Positions 21,267 through 32,888 are shown, counted from the stretch's first letter. The stretch is DNA of 64,000 nt from Bubalus kerabau (GCF_029407905.1 NC_073634.1:23077501-23141500); one strand, 5' to 3'. The notes: a model not told the origin generated them from the letters alone. Numbers and translations are program-made.

Positions 21267-21945
21267 TGTTATGGACTGAATTGTGCCCGCTCAAAATCCA
21301 TATGTTGATGTCCTAACCCCCAAAATCTTAGAATGTGACAGTATTTTGAGATGGGTCCTTCAAAGAGGTCATTAGGTTAAATGAGATATCATATGGGTGA
21401 ACCCTAATCCAATATGACTGCTGCTGCTGCTGCTGCTGCTAAGTCGCTTCAGTCGTGTCCGACTCTGTGCGACCCCATAGACGGCAGCCCACCAGGCTCC
21501 CCCATCCCTGGGATTCTCCAGGCAAGAACACTGGAGTGGGTTGCCATGTCCTTTTCCAATGCATGAAAGTGAAAAGTGAAAGTGAAGTCACCCCGTCGTG
21601 TCCGACTCTTAGTGACCCCATGGACTGCAGCCTACCAGGCTCCTCCATCCATGGGATTTTCCAGGCAAGAGTACTGGAGTGGGGTGCCATTTCCTTCTCC
21701 ATCCAATGTGACTGGTGTCCTTCAAAGAGGACAAGACAGGGACCACACACAGAGCAAAGGCCCTCTGAAGACACAGTAGGACAGCAGCCATCTGCCAAAC
21801 AGGGGGAGAGGCTGTGGGAGAAAGCAACCCTGCCTGCACCTTGATTTTGGACTTCCAGCCTTTAAGATGTAAGAGAACGGCTGCATGTTTTTGAGCCACC
21901 CAAACTGGGGTGTTTTCTTATAGCAGCGCCAACAAACTAATACAA
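21267..21945 (+). mobile_element. MLT1-type MaLR LTR, split by Bov-A2
   Basis: It starts 'tgttatggactgaattgtg', continues with 'tatgttgatgtcctaaccc' and 'gtgaaccctaatccaatatg', and ends with 'gccaacaaactaataca'. This is the classic MLT1 order (ERVL-MaLR family, an ancient non-coding LTR). A Bov-A2 interrupts it at 21421-21701. No internal viral region is attached. Confidence 0.85.
21421..21701 (-). mobile_element. Bov-A2 SINE inside an MLT1 LTR
   Basis: The complement is a complete Bov-A dimer; on + the tail appears as ctg repeats at 21421-21440. The target duplication is 21408-21420 and 21702-21714, with one mismatch in 13 (tccaatatgactg versus tccaatgtgactg). The intact MLT1 sequence expected across the site supports the reading. 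Confidence 0.95.
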
Positions 21946-22704
21946 ACGTGAAGACAGGAAGGAGGTTAATTCGACAGTGGAATGGCGTGAGAGGGGTGCA
22001 GAGGGAAACCTGGCCGAGTTCAAGAACATGATGGAGCCAAGGTTGGTTGGCTGTTGGAAGCTGTGTTACCAGGCTGTGGTTGATCTTGGGGTAGCCAGCA
22101 CAGGGCATGAAGGTGCCAAGGTGGGATGGGCCCTGAGACTTCCCTTGTGAGTTCAGCTATCAGGGCGACAGTGCCTTAGTCATAGCAAGGGTTTGTTTTC
22201 CACAAGTGTCTTTAAAATGCATTGGCTTTCTTCTTTTTACCCTTGGTTTCAGCACACAATGGTTTTAATATGCTGAATCTGCAATACTAAAAATAATGTT
22301 TTGATGGAGAAACACTAGCTAGGATGATTCTGAGATGTTTCTCGTTGTCGGGTGAGCACCTGGCCTTTCCTGGCATTCTTCCTCAATCTCAAAGCAAACA
22401 GTTCTCGAAACAGTGCTACAGACATGTCTGATTGATTCACAGAACATCAGACTTTTATGAGACCTTAGATGTCACTAGTTCTGCCCTACTATTTTATAGT
22501 AGAGGAAATGGAAGCCTAGAAAAAGTTGGTGATTTTCTCAGAATCATCCACTCGGTGGCAAAGGCTTCTAAGTCCAGAAAAGTTGCTGTTGTTGCTGTTA
22601 TTATTACTTTTTGCTAAATAATTTTTATTTTATCTGGACAAAGAGGCCCATCCTGCAAGGATCAGGATGGGAGAGAGCTATGAATTATGTCTTTGGGGGG
22701 ACCC
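21946..22704. other. Mostly unique sequence
   Basis: 22440-22580 resembles a general ancient SINE-like 3' pattern ('gaccttagatgtcac', 'gtagaggaaatggaagcc'), but I cannot assign it. The rest shows no feature. Confidence 0.4.
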
Positions 22705-22935
22705 ATGACATCAAGATGAAAATTGTGTGCTTTGGAGTCAGCCACCTGGGTTCAAATACCAGCTCTCCACTGGCTAGCCATGTGACTCAGGGGCTACTGC
22801 TTAAGTTCTCTAAAACTTAGAGCTTTATCAATAAGAACAGTGGTGGCGAGGGAAAGTTAGCATAGAAGTCATTGTGAGCGTGGGAATCAAGATTAAGTGA
22901 AACAATTCTTACGAATGTGACTGACATTATCAAAC
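22705..22935 (+). repeat. MIR SINE
   Basis: 'tttggagtcagccacctggg', 'ttcaaataccagctc', 'gccatgtgactcaggg' and 'cttaagttctctaaaac' follow the MIR core order. Diverged. Confidence 0.7.
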
Positions 22936-22984
22936 CTCAAAAAAAAAAGTATAAACCTCAAAAAGAAAGAAATCTCAAAATGCT

Positions 22985-23095
22985 TTTCCTTCCTCCAATG
23001 GTAGATAGTCTTGCTTGTTTCTGTGTCACCAGGACTTGGCACTATCCCTGTCACAGACACCATGTGCAACAGAAGTGTGTTGAATGAATGAAGTA
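22985..23095 (+). repeat. L2 3' end fragment
   Basis: 'tctgtgtcaccaggacttgg' and the terminal 'gtgttgaatgaatgaag' follow the L2 tail. Diverged. Confidence 0.5.
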
Positions 23096-23222
23096 TCAGC
23101 AGTGACCCAGGAGGAACAATAGCCCATACAGCTGGGAAAAGAAAAGCAGAGGATAATAAATGGATAACGAAGATCTGCAAATATTTAAGAGTCTCAGGCA
23201 AGCAGAAAGATTTGAGAAATGG

Positions 23223-23438
23223 TGTGTGTGATAGTTGCTAAGTCATGTCCAACTCTTTGTGACCCCATAGAGTGTATAGCTCACCAGGCTCTTCTGTCCA
23301 TGGAATTCTCCAGACAAGAATATACTAGAGTGGGTAGCCCTTCCCTTCTCTGGGGAATCTTCCCCACCCAGGGATTGAACTTGTGTCTTCCGCATTGGCA
23401 GGCAGACTCTTTACCATCTGAGCCACCAGAGAAGCTCC
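23223..23438 (-). mobile_element. Bov-tA SINE with 13-base target duplication
   Basis: Full-length antisense Bov-tA from 'gttgctaagtcatgtccaac' to the head 'ctgagccaccagagaagc'. tttgagaaatggt flanks it at 23211-23223 and 23439-23451, identical in all 13 bases (the last base overlaps the element edge). Confidence 0.9.
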
Positions 23439-23451
23439 TTTGAGAAATGGT

Positions 23452-24286
23452 AAGTGGGAGTAAAAGGAAAAGAAGAATCCCTCACCTCCAGGGGGTTGGC
23501 ATGGGGCCACACAACAGGTGCACTTGATACGACTTGCAAAGCATAAAGTTCAAAACAGGTGCACAGGAGCCATCAAAAGAAGCAGCAGCCTCATCTTACT
23601 AGGATTTGAAGGAGAGGTTGTCTCAAGAATCTGGAGAGACTAATCAGATTCTTAGCTTGCTTAGACCTCAGGAAGGTCAAGGGGGAAGAGACTGAAGACA
23701 GTCTCAGGCAACACCAGTGAAAATAGACCCAGCAATAAAGACTTTGCAAGGTGGAGTGAATTAAGCATTTTCTTTTTATTCTGATGCTTTGACATCTTGG
23801 GGCTATGTGGATACTGGAAGGGGTATCCTTCCCAGGTTAGCTAGCTCCCAGAGACAGCAAACAACTTGCATGGGAACATGTCTTTTACACACATGCCAAC
23901 TAATCTGAAGGCCAGCCTCAGCCTCCCTTTTTATATCAGGCTTACCAAGGGCCCTCAGTGGAGACCCATCATCCCCTGCCCCAATCACCTGATCAGATAT
24001 GAAAAGAGACCTGCAACCCTCAACCCAGAGCCCACTGAAATTATTCAAACTAGCTGATCCTAAACCTGCTGACCCTGTCTTATTTTGTCTTTCCCATAGA
24101 AACCATGATATAATCTTTACTTATGTTTTCCCTGGTTCCTCTTCTACTGAGCCCTGGTGCTTCCCCATGGGGTCTGCATGGTGTGCCATAGCTCCTGTTT
24201 CTAGGGGTCTGTGCATATAAAATTATCATGACAGTTTTTTCCCCATGTCTGCATGTCTTACCATAGCCAGTTAAAACAAATTTACA
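23452..24286. other. Unique sequence, no feature recognised
   Basis: Short open frames on both strands near 23803-24220 carry no known motif. No repeat identified. Confidence 0.45.
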
Positions 24287-24448
24287 GACCCCATGGACTG
24301 TAGCCCGCCAGGCTTCTCTGTCCATGGAATTCTCCAGGCAAGAATGCTGGAGTGGATTGCCATTTCCTTCTCCAGGGGATCTTCCCAACCCAGGGATGGA
24401 ACCCAGGTCTCCCTCATTGAAGGCAGATTCTTCATCATGAAACCCTGG
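24287..24448 (-). mobile_element. Bov-tA SINE, 3'-incomplete
   Basis: Starts on + at 'gaccccatggactgtagccc', so the terminal gtcgctcagtc part is missing, and ends in a mutated tRNA-like head ('gattcttcatcatgaaaccc'). Confidence 0.8.
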
Positions 24449-24957
24449 TGAACAGCGTGAAGGGTGAACATCAATGCAAATTAAAAAATCATTTAGGAGG
24501 TTGTAAGATCCCAGGATGGAATGCAAAGTATGACAAAAGAATCTAACTGTATTATAAATGCATGAACAATTGCACTGAAAGGGGTGTGGGGAAAGTGCTG
24601 ACGTAAGTATCTTTAGAAATTTGTTGAATGCGTAAAGTTAAACGCAGAATAATTGTACACAAGTGCTTTGGTTTATGTCATTTTCTATGAGGTTATGGGT
24701 TAGCAATCATATAAGTACTCTACAGTGCACTGGAATCAAGCAATTAAGTTGTGGCTCTGAGGCTGTGATCCACGTTCCTTGCTGTATGGGAGAGGATCTA
24801 GACAAGCATGGGGAGAAGGCTAGGATGATCCATATGGTACTGGTTCAGAGTTGGAGACAACAATATGAACCTATATGTAGCTTATTAGATATAAAATATT
24901 TATAGGTATATGTGTCTGTACATGTGTTACTATACACACACATATATTCTTTGTAAG
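24449..24957. other. Unique sequence, no feature recognised
   Basis: No recognisable coding frame or repeat. The A/T content rises toward 24900. Confidence 0.4.
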
Positions 24958-26068
24958 CTGAGAGGACCTAGCAGTGGCAGCACCCCCAGTAACTCCGAGG
25001 ATACACAGAGTATGGTCTCTAATACCATCTCCCATAAAAAGAACTATGGCTCCATGAAGAAATCCCTGACTCTAGGGCAGGAAATATACAAAATGAGCCT
25101 GGAGCATCTTGAGGTCCCAGAAAGTAAGGAAGAGCTTAAGAGAACCTCACAATGACTGGAGTTTTTTAAGGTATGCAAGAACCAACTAATAGAACTCTGG
25201 ATGGCCAAAGTGGAAATGATTTGAGCAACAAAATAATGTTGGGTTATAATGCTAAGCATAAAATAAATGTTGGGTTAAAACCCAAAGCATAAAATAAAAT
25301 AAATCCATGAATCCATACTGATATAAATAAATGATTGAATAAATAAATAAATAAAGGGCACTAGATAAAACTCCCCTGCAGATGGATTCCAAATAATTTA
25401 TGTAAATATTTCTCTATCAAAGAGTAGAGCATAATTCCTCAGTCTTTAATTGTGGGCTGCATATAGGGATTTCCTTTAAAAGAATACAATATGAAAAGGC
25501 GAGGGAAGAGTAACTTGACAGTGGAGAAATCTGACAAACACAACCTCAATCAGGTGATCAAAGTCAAATCAGCTGTCATAGATCATGCTAATATGCAGTC
25601 TTGAAATAATTTGATGAGAATGGCATTTTATCTCTGTGATCTTCCTCTCAAAAACTCATAGCCACAGTCTAATCATGAGAAAAACATCAGACAGTTCCTA
25701 ATTGAGGGACATTCTACAAAATGCTTGACCACTTCCCCTCAAAAGCGTCAAATTCATTAAAACAAAGCCTTAGAAACTCACAAAGAAGAAGAGCCTTGAG
25801 ACATGACAGTTACATGTAATATGCCATACTGAATGGGATCCTGGAACAGAGAAGGAATATTAAGTAAAAAGTGAAGAAATGTAAATAAAATATTTTGTTC
25901 AGACTTTAGTTAAAAATAATGTATCAATATTGGTTCACAAACTGTGACAAATGTACCCTATTAATGTAAAATGGTAATAAGAGGGAAATGGTATATGGGG
26001 ACTCTATCATCAGTGTAATTTTTCTGTAAGTCTACAACTATTTTAAAATAAAAAAAGTTTAGTTTTAA
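24958..26068 (+). mobile_element. L1M LINE 3' UTR, sense
   Basis: The 3' end is clear: 'gatcctggaacagagaagg', 'gttcacaaactgtgacaaat', 'ttctgtaagtctacaac' and 'tattttaaaataaaaaaag'. This is the L1ME/L1MC 3' UTR order. The part before 25270 is assigned only by continuity. It is the only sense-oriented L1 of any size in the window. AATA repeats lie at 25328-25356. Confidence 0.65.
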
Positions 26069-26482
26069 AAAAGTGCTGGGAAGAGGATCTGGGCTTAATT
26101 ATTTTGTTTGTCTGGCTTTTGTTTCTTTAACTCTTTCCTTTATAGTTTAGAGCTTGGAAATTTAACTTTTTAAATAATTAAATAAATTTTGATTCATCAC
26201 GAATAAAGAGCTTTCTCGCAGAAAATTAGAAGTAGACAATTAAGCCAGCAAAAGAAAAGGGTACGAAAGTATAGGACACTATCTTTTTTTCTATACTGAT
26301 AATAAGGGTTGATGATTGACTATTGATTTGCATTACTGAAATGCAACTATGAAAGTCCCATGACAAACATAAATTTTAAATTTAGTTACATTCTATATTG
26401 ATATATACATTCAGTATCCAAAATACTGCTGGCTCTGGATAGGGATTGGAAATGAATGACTTGAGAGAAACCTGATGAACTC
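26069..26482. other. A/T-rich unique sequence
   Basis: Nothing recognised; A/T-rich with no long frame. Confidence 0.45.
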
Positions 26483-26672
26483 TTCAGTTCAGTTCAGTTG
26501 CTCAGTCATGTCCGACTCTTTGCGACCCCATGAATCACAGCACGCCAGGCCTCCCTGTCCATCACCAACCCCCGGAGTTTACTCAGACTCACGTCCATCA
26601 AGTCAGTGATGCCATCCAGCCATCTCATCCTCTGTCGTCCCCTTCTCCTCCTGCCCCCAATCCCTCCCAGCA
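26483..26672 (-). mobile_element. BovB 3' end, severely 5'-truncated
   Basis: Only the last 190 bases of BovB are present, from the ttcag tail to 'ccctcccagca'. It is close in sequence to copies 2 and 5. Confidence 0.9.
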
Positions 26673-26984
26673 AGTATCAGTAAATAAGTGAGTGGATATT
26701 TTGAAACTTTGATGAGAAGTTCTTTCTCACTTGTGTCCTGCACTGGCAAGTGTATGTCTGGTTGTCTTTGGAATCCTCTGAAAATGATATAGACTCTGTG
26801 GCCACCATCCCTGAGAAGATGGGCAGCTCTGAAGTCTTCAGTTCACACTGATTCTCACGGCCACAGCTGTCTTGAGAACGTGCAGGAAGACACAGAAAGT
26901 ACCTCTCTGCACAGCAGGCTGTTAAAGGACTTTCTCTTGGTTTAGATACTGATCCTGGCACCATCTCTACTTTCTCCCCAGATC

Positions 26985-27625
26985 CAATCTGTCACTGAGT
27001 CAGAAAGACTGGACCACCTTATGTGGTTTCTCATAGCCATCAGAATAAAATATAAAGTGCTCAGCTGGCTAAAAATAACTTCTGCTGTGCCCTGCCTCTT
27101 GCCTACTTCTCCAAGCTCATCTTTTAAATCCTCTTCAGTTTCCAAACAAACTGAGTGATTCATGGTATTCAAAGCCACCACATTCTCTCACCACTCTGTA
27201 TGTGCAGCGCTGCCTCTTTTTCTAGAATATCCTTTCCAGCTCCACCTGACTACCACCTCTGGGTCCTTCAAGGCCCCCAGCCTCTGTCAAATGCCCTGGG
27301 GTCCTGTTGGCTGGGCTACTGTGCCTCTTCTGTGTTTTTGTAGTTTCTTGCTCACGACTCTGCCCCATTTCCTAACTCCTGGAATGTACCCCATACCTCC
27401 TTCATGTTCTATTACTCATCCTTCAAGACTCTCCTTCGGTAGAACATCTCCCTTTAGTCAGAGTTCATTTTCCCCTGCTCCGGTGAGTCATTACGACTTT
27501 TTCCTCTATCACAGCACTGAGTTGCATCTGATTTGTGTTAATTGTTGGCATATTTTGTCTACTTTTTCACCTCTTTGCCAACCTTCTCAGGGCAACTTAT
27601 CTTCACCTTTTATTTTAGCAGGATG
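26985..27625 (+). repeat. L2 LINE, ORF2 end and 3' region
   Basis: 'aataaaatataaagtgctc', 'ccctgcctcttgcctac', 'ctctttttctagaatatcc', 'atcctttccagctccacc'-like and 'ccttcaagactctccttcgg' follow the L2 C-terminal order. The open frame at 27162-27806 is within this and is not taken as a gene. Confidence 0.7.
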
Positions 27626-27629
27626 TCTG

Positions 27630-28137
27630 GCACACCTGTTGATTAAGGTAGTTGTCCTTCTGTGGTTACCATGGCCTCTAGGTAACAACTCAAAGCTTCC
27701 GCAGTTGGCCCCATTTCTGGACAGGCTACACCAGTCTGTATATGACTCAATGAGCTTTAAACAACAAGGAAAAGGAACTCACAGCATGTTTACTTCTCCT
27801 CTCTAGATACCTGTTCTGCAATCATGACCAAACAGAAGGAATAAAGTCAGACCAGAATCTGAAACTAAAAAGCCCTGTCAATTACACCATTGTTTCCTGC
27901 TGGAGCAAGCAGAGCGGCCTCGGCTGCACATTCCTGGGACATGAATAATATCAGCTGTGATTACACTTCAGTATCTCATCCATCAGCAGCCTGTGAACAT
28001 TGAATATAGCCTAATTAGGAAATGTGAAGGTCCCTTTGCTGGGGATGAGAGCCGAAGAAACAGGTCCACATGCCTCTCCCCGGGGTGGGAACTCCTGAGG
28101 CTCACACATGGGTTTGCAGGGCTGTAGGTCAGAACTC
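27630..28137. other. Unique sequence with a homeodomain-type palindrome
   Basis: No repeat or coding sequence. cctaattagg at 28010-28019 is a perfect ten-base palindrome with a TAATTA core. 27880-28060 looks like possible non-coding conserved sequence, though that is only an impression. Confidence 0.4.
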
Positions 28138-28353
28138 GGACTTCCCAGGTGGCACTAGTGGTAAAGAACCTGTCTGCCAATACAGGAGATGTAAGAGACC
28201 CAGGTTCGATCTGGGTCGGGAAGATCCCCTGGAGGAGGGCGTGGCCACCCATGCCAGTATTCTTGCCTGGAGAATCCCATGGACAGAGGAGCCTGGTGGT
28301 CTACAGTGCATGGGGCTGCATAGAGTCGGACATGGCTGAAGCGACTGAGCATG
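28138..28353 (+). mobile_element. Bov-tA SINE
   Basis: Head 'ggacttcccaggtggcacta', B box 'ggttcgatctgg', Bov-A body, and an end at 'gaagcgactgagcatgcac'. Full length. Confidence 0.9.
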
Positions 28354-28870
28354 CACCATGCACGCAGGGCAGACCTTACCCATCTAGACTGCACTCTTCA
28401 CACAATCGCCAGTAAGCCGAGATCACAACACGTTGGATTGCACCCTGTATTATACTACTCCTTAAATGCATTGCAAGGGAGATATAGCAGGACTGATACA
28501 CCAGGCACTTCCACATGGATGTTAGAGTATTTACTAAGTGATTAACTCACTTTGCCTAACACATTTTTTGTTTAGTGCTTTTGACTGGCTTCAATCAGGA
28601 ATGCTGAATTTTGTCCGCAAGTGGCTTCTCATCTTTTATTGAATTTTTCTAAGCTTGTCTTTTCCTATACAGCTCTTAAAATGCATTCAGAGGGCTGCAT
28701 TCTATCTTCCAAGTGAAGAGAGCACAGGACTAAGGATGTCTGCAGGCTTAATTATTAATCAGAGGAATGAGACACTGTCCTTAAAGTTCCTGTGCAGGAG
28801 AGAAAAAGTACAGGCTCTTCTTTGTACAAAATGCTCCTATGTCTGAATCCTCGCCTCTTGTTCATGGACT
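28354..28870. other. Unique sequence, no feature recognised
   Basis: No repeat or supported frame. Confidence 0.45.
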
Positions 28871-28879
28871 TTAACTTGA

Positions 28880-29184
28880 AAGTGAAAGTCGCTCAGTCAT
28901 GTTTGACTCTTTGTGACCCCATGGACTATACAGTCCATGGAATTTCTCCAGGAGTGGGTAGCCTTTCCCTTCTTTAGGGGATCTTCTCAACCTAGGGATC
29001 GAACCCAGGTCTCCCGCATTGCAGGTGGATTCTTTACCAGCTGAGCCACAAGGAAAGCCCAAGAATACTGGGGTAGGTAGGCTATCCCTTCTCCAGCAGA
29101 TCTTCCCAACCCAGGAATCAAACCGGGGTCTCCTGCATTGCAGACGGATTCTTTACCAACTGAGCTATGAGGCACTGAGCCACG
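28880..29184 (-). mobile_element. Dimeric Bov-tA SINE (two tRNA-like heads)
   Basis: A Bov-tA (28880-29060) is followed directly by a second, headed half unit (29061-29173), both antisense. ttaacttga occurs at 28871-28879 and 29185-29193, outside the pair, so the two units were inserted as one. This fits the known tandem Bov-tA3-type subfamily. The Bov-A body of the first unit has an internal deletion. Confidence 0.8.
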
Positions 29185-29208
29185 TTAACTTGAGGCATTC
29201 ATTATTCA

Positions 29209-29444
29209 ATACTTCAGCCACCTGATGCAAAGAGCTGACTCATTGGAAAAGACCCTAATGCTGGGAAAGATTGAGGGCAGGAGGAGAAGGGGCGACAGGA
29301 TGAGACGGTTGGATGGCGTCATCGACTCAATGGACATGACTCTGAGCGAACTCTGATAGATAGTGAAAGACATGGAAGCCTGGTGTGCTGCAGTCCACGG
29401 GATTGCAAAGAGTCAGATGCAACTTAGCAACTAATCAACAACAA
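29209..29444 (+). mobile_element. BovB-type 3' end with (CAA)n tail
   Basis: Starts at 'cttcagccacctgatgc', equal to the BovB 3' UTR, and ends in caacaacaa instead of the usual actga repeats. attcattattca flanks it at 29197-29208 and 29445-29456, 12 of 12 identical. The sequence differs more from the other copies, so it is probably from an older BovB lineage. Confidence 0.85.
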
Positions 29445-29456
29445 ATTCATTATTCA

Positions 29457-30044
29457 GTCCTTGGTCCATATACTTTTCCAGCACTTGTAGAGCATCAGGT
29501 GTGGTGCCAATCTGCCTTACCCCCATGGTGCCCCGGCACCCAGCATTTACAGAGTAACTGACAGGGGCAAAGAAGAGGCCTGTGGTCACACGGCAGTGAG
29601 AGGAACTCACCTGCTCCAATGCCCCAAAACCAAGCACACCATGTCCCAGCCCACTGAACTAACTGAGCTAAAGTCAAGTTTAATCCTACTGGAAGGTGTT
29701 TCTTGTCAAAGCGCCCTCTGCCCGCTCAGTGTACATTGCTATCGGCTAAGTTACAAATGGTTGCTCAAATTCCTGCCACTGCGGCAGTTTCCTCCAACTA
29801 CTGCTTGGGACCCCTGGATCAGAGACCCTCAATATGAGGGATAGGAGAATATGTTGCCTCACCAATTTAGAGATGACACCCCTTTCCCTAGGCAACGTAA
29901 TTTTCCTAAAAGAAAAGCAGGGAATGAGAAGAAACAGGTAGGAAGGCTAGGAGTTTCCAAATGGAAAATAGCCTGCAAGTATCAGGTATTTTTTCTCTCT
30001 CTCTTAAGCAGCAGGAGGAAACAAACTACAAGTGTCAGATTTTT
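29457..30044. other. Unique sequence, no feature recognised
   Basis: Short frames on both strands near 29430-29850 match nothing known. Confidence 0.45.
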
Positions 30045-30352
30045 GGCTTCCCTGATAGCTCAGTTGATAAAGATTCCCTCTGCAATGCAGGAGACCCTGG
30101 TTTGATTCCGGGGTTGGGAAAATCCCCTGGAGAATGGATAGGTACCCACCCCAGTATTCTTGGGCTTCCCTTATGGCTCAGCTGGTAAAGAATCCGCCCG
30201 CAATGTGGGAGACCTGGCTTCAGTCCCAGGGTTGGAAAGATCCCCTGGAGAAGGGAAAGGTTACCCACTCCAGGATTCTGGCCTGGAGAACTCCATAGAC
30301 TGTTTAGTCCATGGGGTCACAAAGAGTCGGACATGACTGAGTGACTTGATAT
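30045..30352 (+). mobile_element. Dimeric Bov-tA SINE (two tRNA-like heads)
   Basis: The first head begins 'ggcttccctgatagctcag' (30045) and its unit is cut short at 'ccagtattctt'. A second, complete unit starts at 30162 with 'gggcttcccttatggctcag' and runs to 'gactgagtgacttg'. An A/T run follows. This is the same dimer design as 28880-29184 but in the opposite orientation. Confidence 0.85.
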
Positions 30353-30929
30353 GTTTAAAAAAAATTTTTTTTCTTTCCCTGATAATGTTTGACCTTGGTG
30401 TCATGCTACAAGATTCTTTTGCTGCTGGGCATGGCATGTCAGGGATGACCACTAGAATCCTTTGTCTTGAGTTCTGGTGAAGCCACTCTACAGTATCATC
30501 ATAATTTGCCACCTGTTTCCAAGTGTCTGTTGTATAGAACTGGGCTTCCCTTGGATTCACATTCTGTCTATCTCCCTATAATTTTAAGTGCTTGCTTGGT
30601 TCTCTTCCCAAGGGAGTGAAACTGGCTTTGATAAAGACCTCAGTGGAATCCTAGGATGGTGAATACCACCCACTCAGTCTTGTTCACCAGATTTTGACCA
30701 CAAGTGAGGACATCCTGCTACTTCTGCCTTCTAACCTGGTGTTTGCCTGTCTTACTTTTGAGCATTGCTTCATTCCCTTGGTTGCTATGCCCTACTTGTT
30801 TGTTTGAATTTCTGTGGTCACCCTAGCCCCTACTTGTCCCAGCAGTTCCACCCCTGCTCACAACTAGTCCCGATGCCATGCCTTCCTGAAGAGCCATGAC
30901 ATTTGATAGGGTAAATAGTATTGTTAATT
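30353..30929. other. Unique sequence, no feature recognised
   Basis: No coding frame or repeat could be supported. Confidence 0.45.
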
Positions 30930-31075
30930 CTGTTGCTTTACTCTTAAGGAAACCAGGCTCAGAAGGATTAAGTGACTTGGCCAATTAGGTATCTAATACA
31001 CAGTCGAGTCAGGCCTTGATCTAGGTTCCTTGTCTCCAAATTGTTGGCTCTTTGCTCATATCTGTGCTTTTGGCT
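30930..31075 (-). repeat. MIR SINE
   Basis: 'aggaaaccaggctcagaagg', 'attaagtgacttggccaa' and 'gagtcaggccttgatctagg' are the antisense MIR pattern. Confidence 0.65.
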
Positions 31076-31964
31076 CTAAAAATCTTAAGGATGGTTTTAA
31101 AAATTAGATGTGATTAAAAGGTAAAAATATACAGAAATAAATGTTTTACTGTTATTCTCATCAACAAGTGGGCTTCCTCCAGTGTGCAGCAATGCATTTT
31201 TTCTGAGTCCTTGAAACAGAAAAGCTGTGGCTTCCCGCATTAGATGAAGCTTGCACGTGGATGGCGAACTACAGCAGTGTCTACCGATGCCGGGTGTGGA
31301 ACATTCATGCTTCAAAAGTTCATTTGTGGTTGTTTAGAATGGAGGCCTCATTTTCACAAATGAGTAATGTTACAAATGGTGACTAGATTCTTGAGTTATC
31401 TCACAAATCTGTTTAATTAACAATGTCTTTGGAGTACATTTCTAGTTTATCAGGTGGCTGAAGTAATGCATATATTATGCCAGCCACTGCAACATAATCA
31501 TCAAGTTCTTGATCAATTAAGGAGTGTTTACTTTGAGCCCTGAGAACTGTCTCCTGACAGCAGTACTGAATCTGCCACTATAGGTTCTAGAGTATGTAGG
31601 AGTTGTTGGAAAATTTCCCATATTTTAATAGCTGAGAAAGCTGGTTTGTCAGATGAGAAGTGAGAGGGTATTCTCGTGAGAGGTCAGGTGACTTGAAAAT
31701 ATGTGCAGATGTGGAGTACAAAAAGGGCAGGAAAAGAGAAATCCCAGGAACAAAAAATGATGTGAGCAGAGGAGGTGGAAGAAATCAGTTATCTGAGGAT
31801 GAGAAGTAAAATCTGACAAGGAAATGGGAACTAATACAGGGATTTAGAGAATGTGGATTTAGAAGGTTAGGGATTTATAATGTGAGAAACAGAAGATGAC
31901 TTTGGCAGATGATTTCGAATGGCTTTTGATGGAACCACTTCAATTTTAGAGAAATGTAATAGAG
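31076..31964. other. Unique sequence, no feature recognised
   Basis: No supported gene. No repeat identified. Confidence 0.45.
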
Positions 31965-31973
31965 AAAAGCTAT

Positions 31974-32085
31974 GGGCTTCCCTGGTGGCTCAGATGGTAA
32001 AGAATCCACCTGCAATGCAGGAGGCCAGGGTTCAATCCCTGGCTGTGGAAGATCCCCTGACTGAGTGACTAACACACACTAAAGA
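31974..32085 (+). mobile_element. Short Bov-tA SINE with internal deletion
   Basis: A complete tRNA-Glu-like head ('gggcttccctggtggctcag', B box 'ggttcaatccc') joins directly to 'gactgagtgactaacacaca', skipping most of the Bov-A body. aaaagctat flanks it (31965-31973 and 32086-32094), so the short form was probably inserted as such. Confidence 0.8.
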
Positions 32086-32111
32086 AAAAGCTATACTGAT
32101 GAAAGCTTGTG

Positions 32112-32308
32112 TGAAAGTGAAAGTCACTTTGTGATCCCATGGACTGTAGCTGGCCGGATCCTCTGTCCATGGAATTCTCCAGGCAAGAATACTGGAATGG
32201 GTTGACATTCGCTTCTCCAGGGGATTTTCCTGACCTAGGGATCGAACCTGGGTCTCCCACAAGTAACTTCACTCTAACTAGGAGTAACCAGTAGGCTAAC
32301 AGATTAGC
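32112..32308 (-). mobile_element. Bov-tA SINE with altered head
   Basis: Antisense Bov-tA from 'aagtgaaagtcactttgtg' to 'gaacctgggtctcccac'. The tRNA-like head end after 32260 is replaced or heavily mutated ('aagtaacttcactctaac'). Confidence 0.75.
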
Positions 32309-32529
32309 CACAAATTCTCACTGATGAGGGATAAGGTACAACCCAGGGAGGACAGGAGATCTGAGGACTAATGAGAAAAAGCTTTGCAGGGAAGGTAAAT
32401 TTACTCCATCCTAGTAAAATAAGGAACATCCTAGGAAAATAAGGAAAAAAGCAATCCTGCAGAGAAAAAAATAGGTGGCTTTGTGGAATATCCACTTCCA
32501 TGTTAGTTTAGTCTTTGCCCTATTTCAGT

Positions 32530-32848
32530 GCACCTGACTCTCCACATCTGTGAGTTCTTCCTCCACAGAGTCAACTAACCATGGATCAAAAATACTTTAG
32601 AAAAAAAATTTCATAAAGCTCCAAAAAGCAAAATTTGTTTGCTGCCCTGGCACCTATTGATATAACATTTACATTGTATTAGGTATCACAAGTAATCTAG
32701 AGATGATATAACACATACAGGAAGATGTATGTATCTTATCTGCAAATACTATACGATTTTATATAAAGGACTTCAGCATCTGTGGAGTTTGGTCTCCGCA
32801 GGGGGTCCTGGAACCAATCCCTCAAGGAAACCAAGGAACACTGTCCTA
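32530..32848. mobile_element. Tigger-family DNA transposon (non-autonomous)
   Basis: The left end 'gactctccacatctgtgag' and 'tcaactaaccatggatc', and the right end 'cagggggtcctggaacc' and 'aatccctcaaggaaacc', form the inverted ends typical of Tigger/MER2 elements. The interior 'attaggtatcacaagtaat' and 'ctagagatgatataac' parallels 12090-12120. Confidence 0.7.
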
Positions 32849-32888
32849 GAATGGGAGGAAATCTTGGCTAGAATAGGATTTGATCCAA

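Noticed and set aside
27162..27806. 214-codon frame as a gene
   Set aside because: Most of it is L2 sequence in a frame with no recognisable protein; no splice or promoter support.
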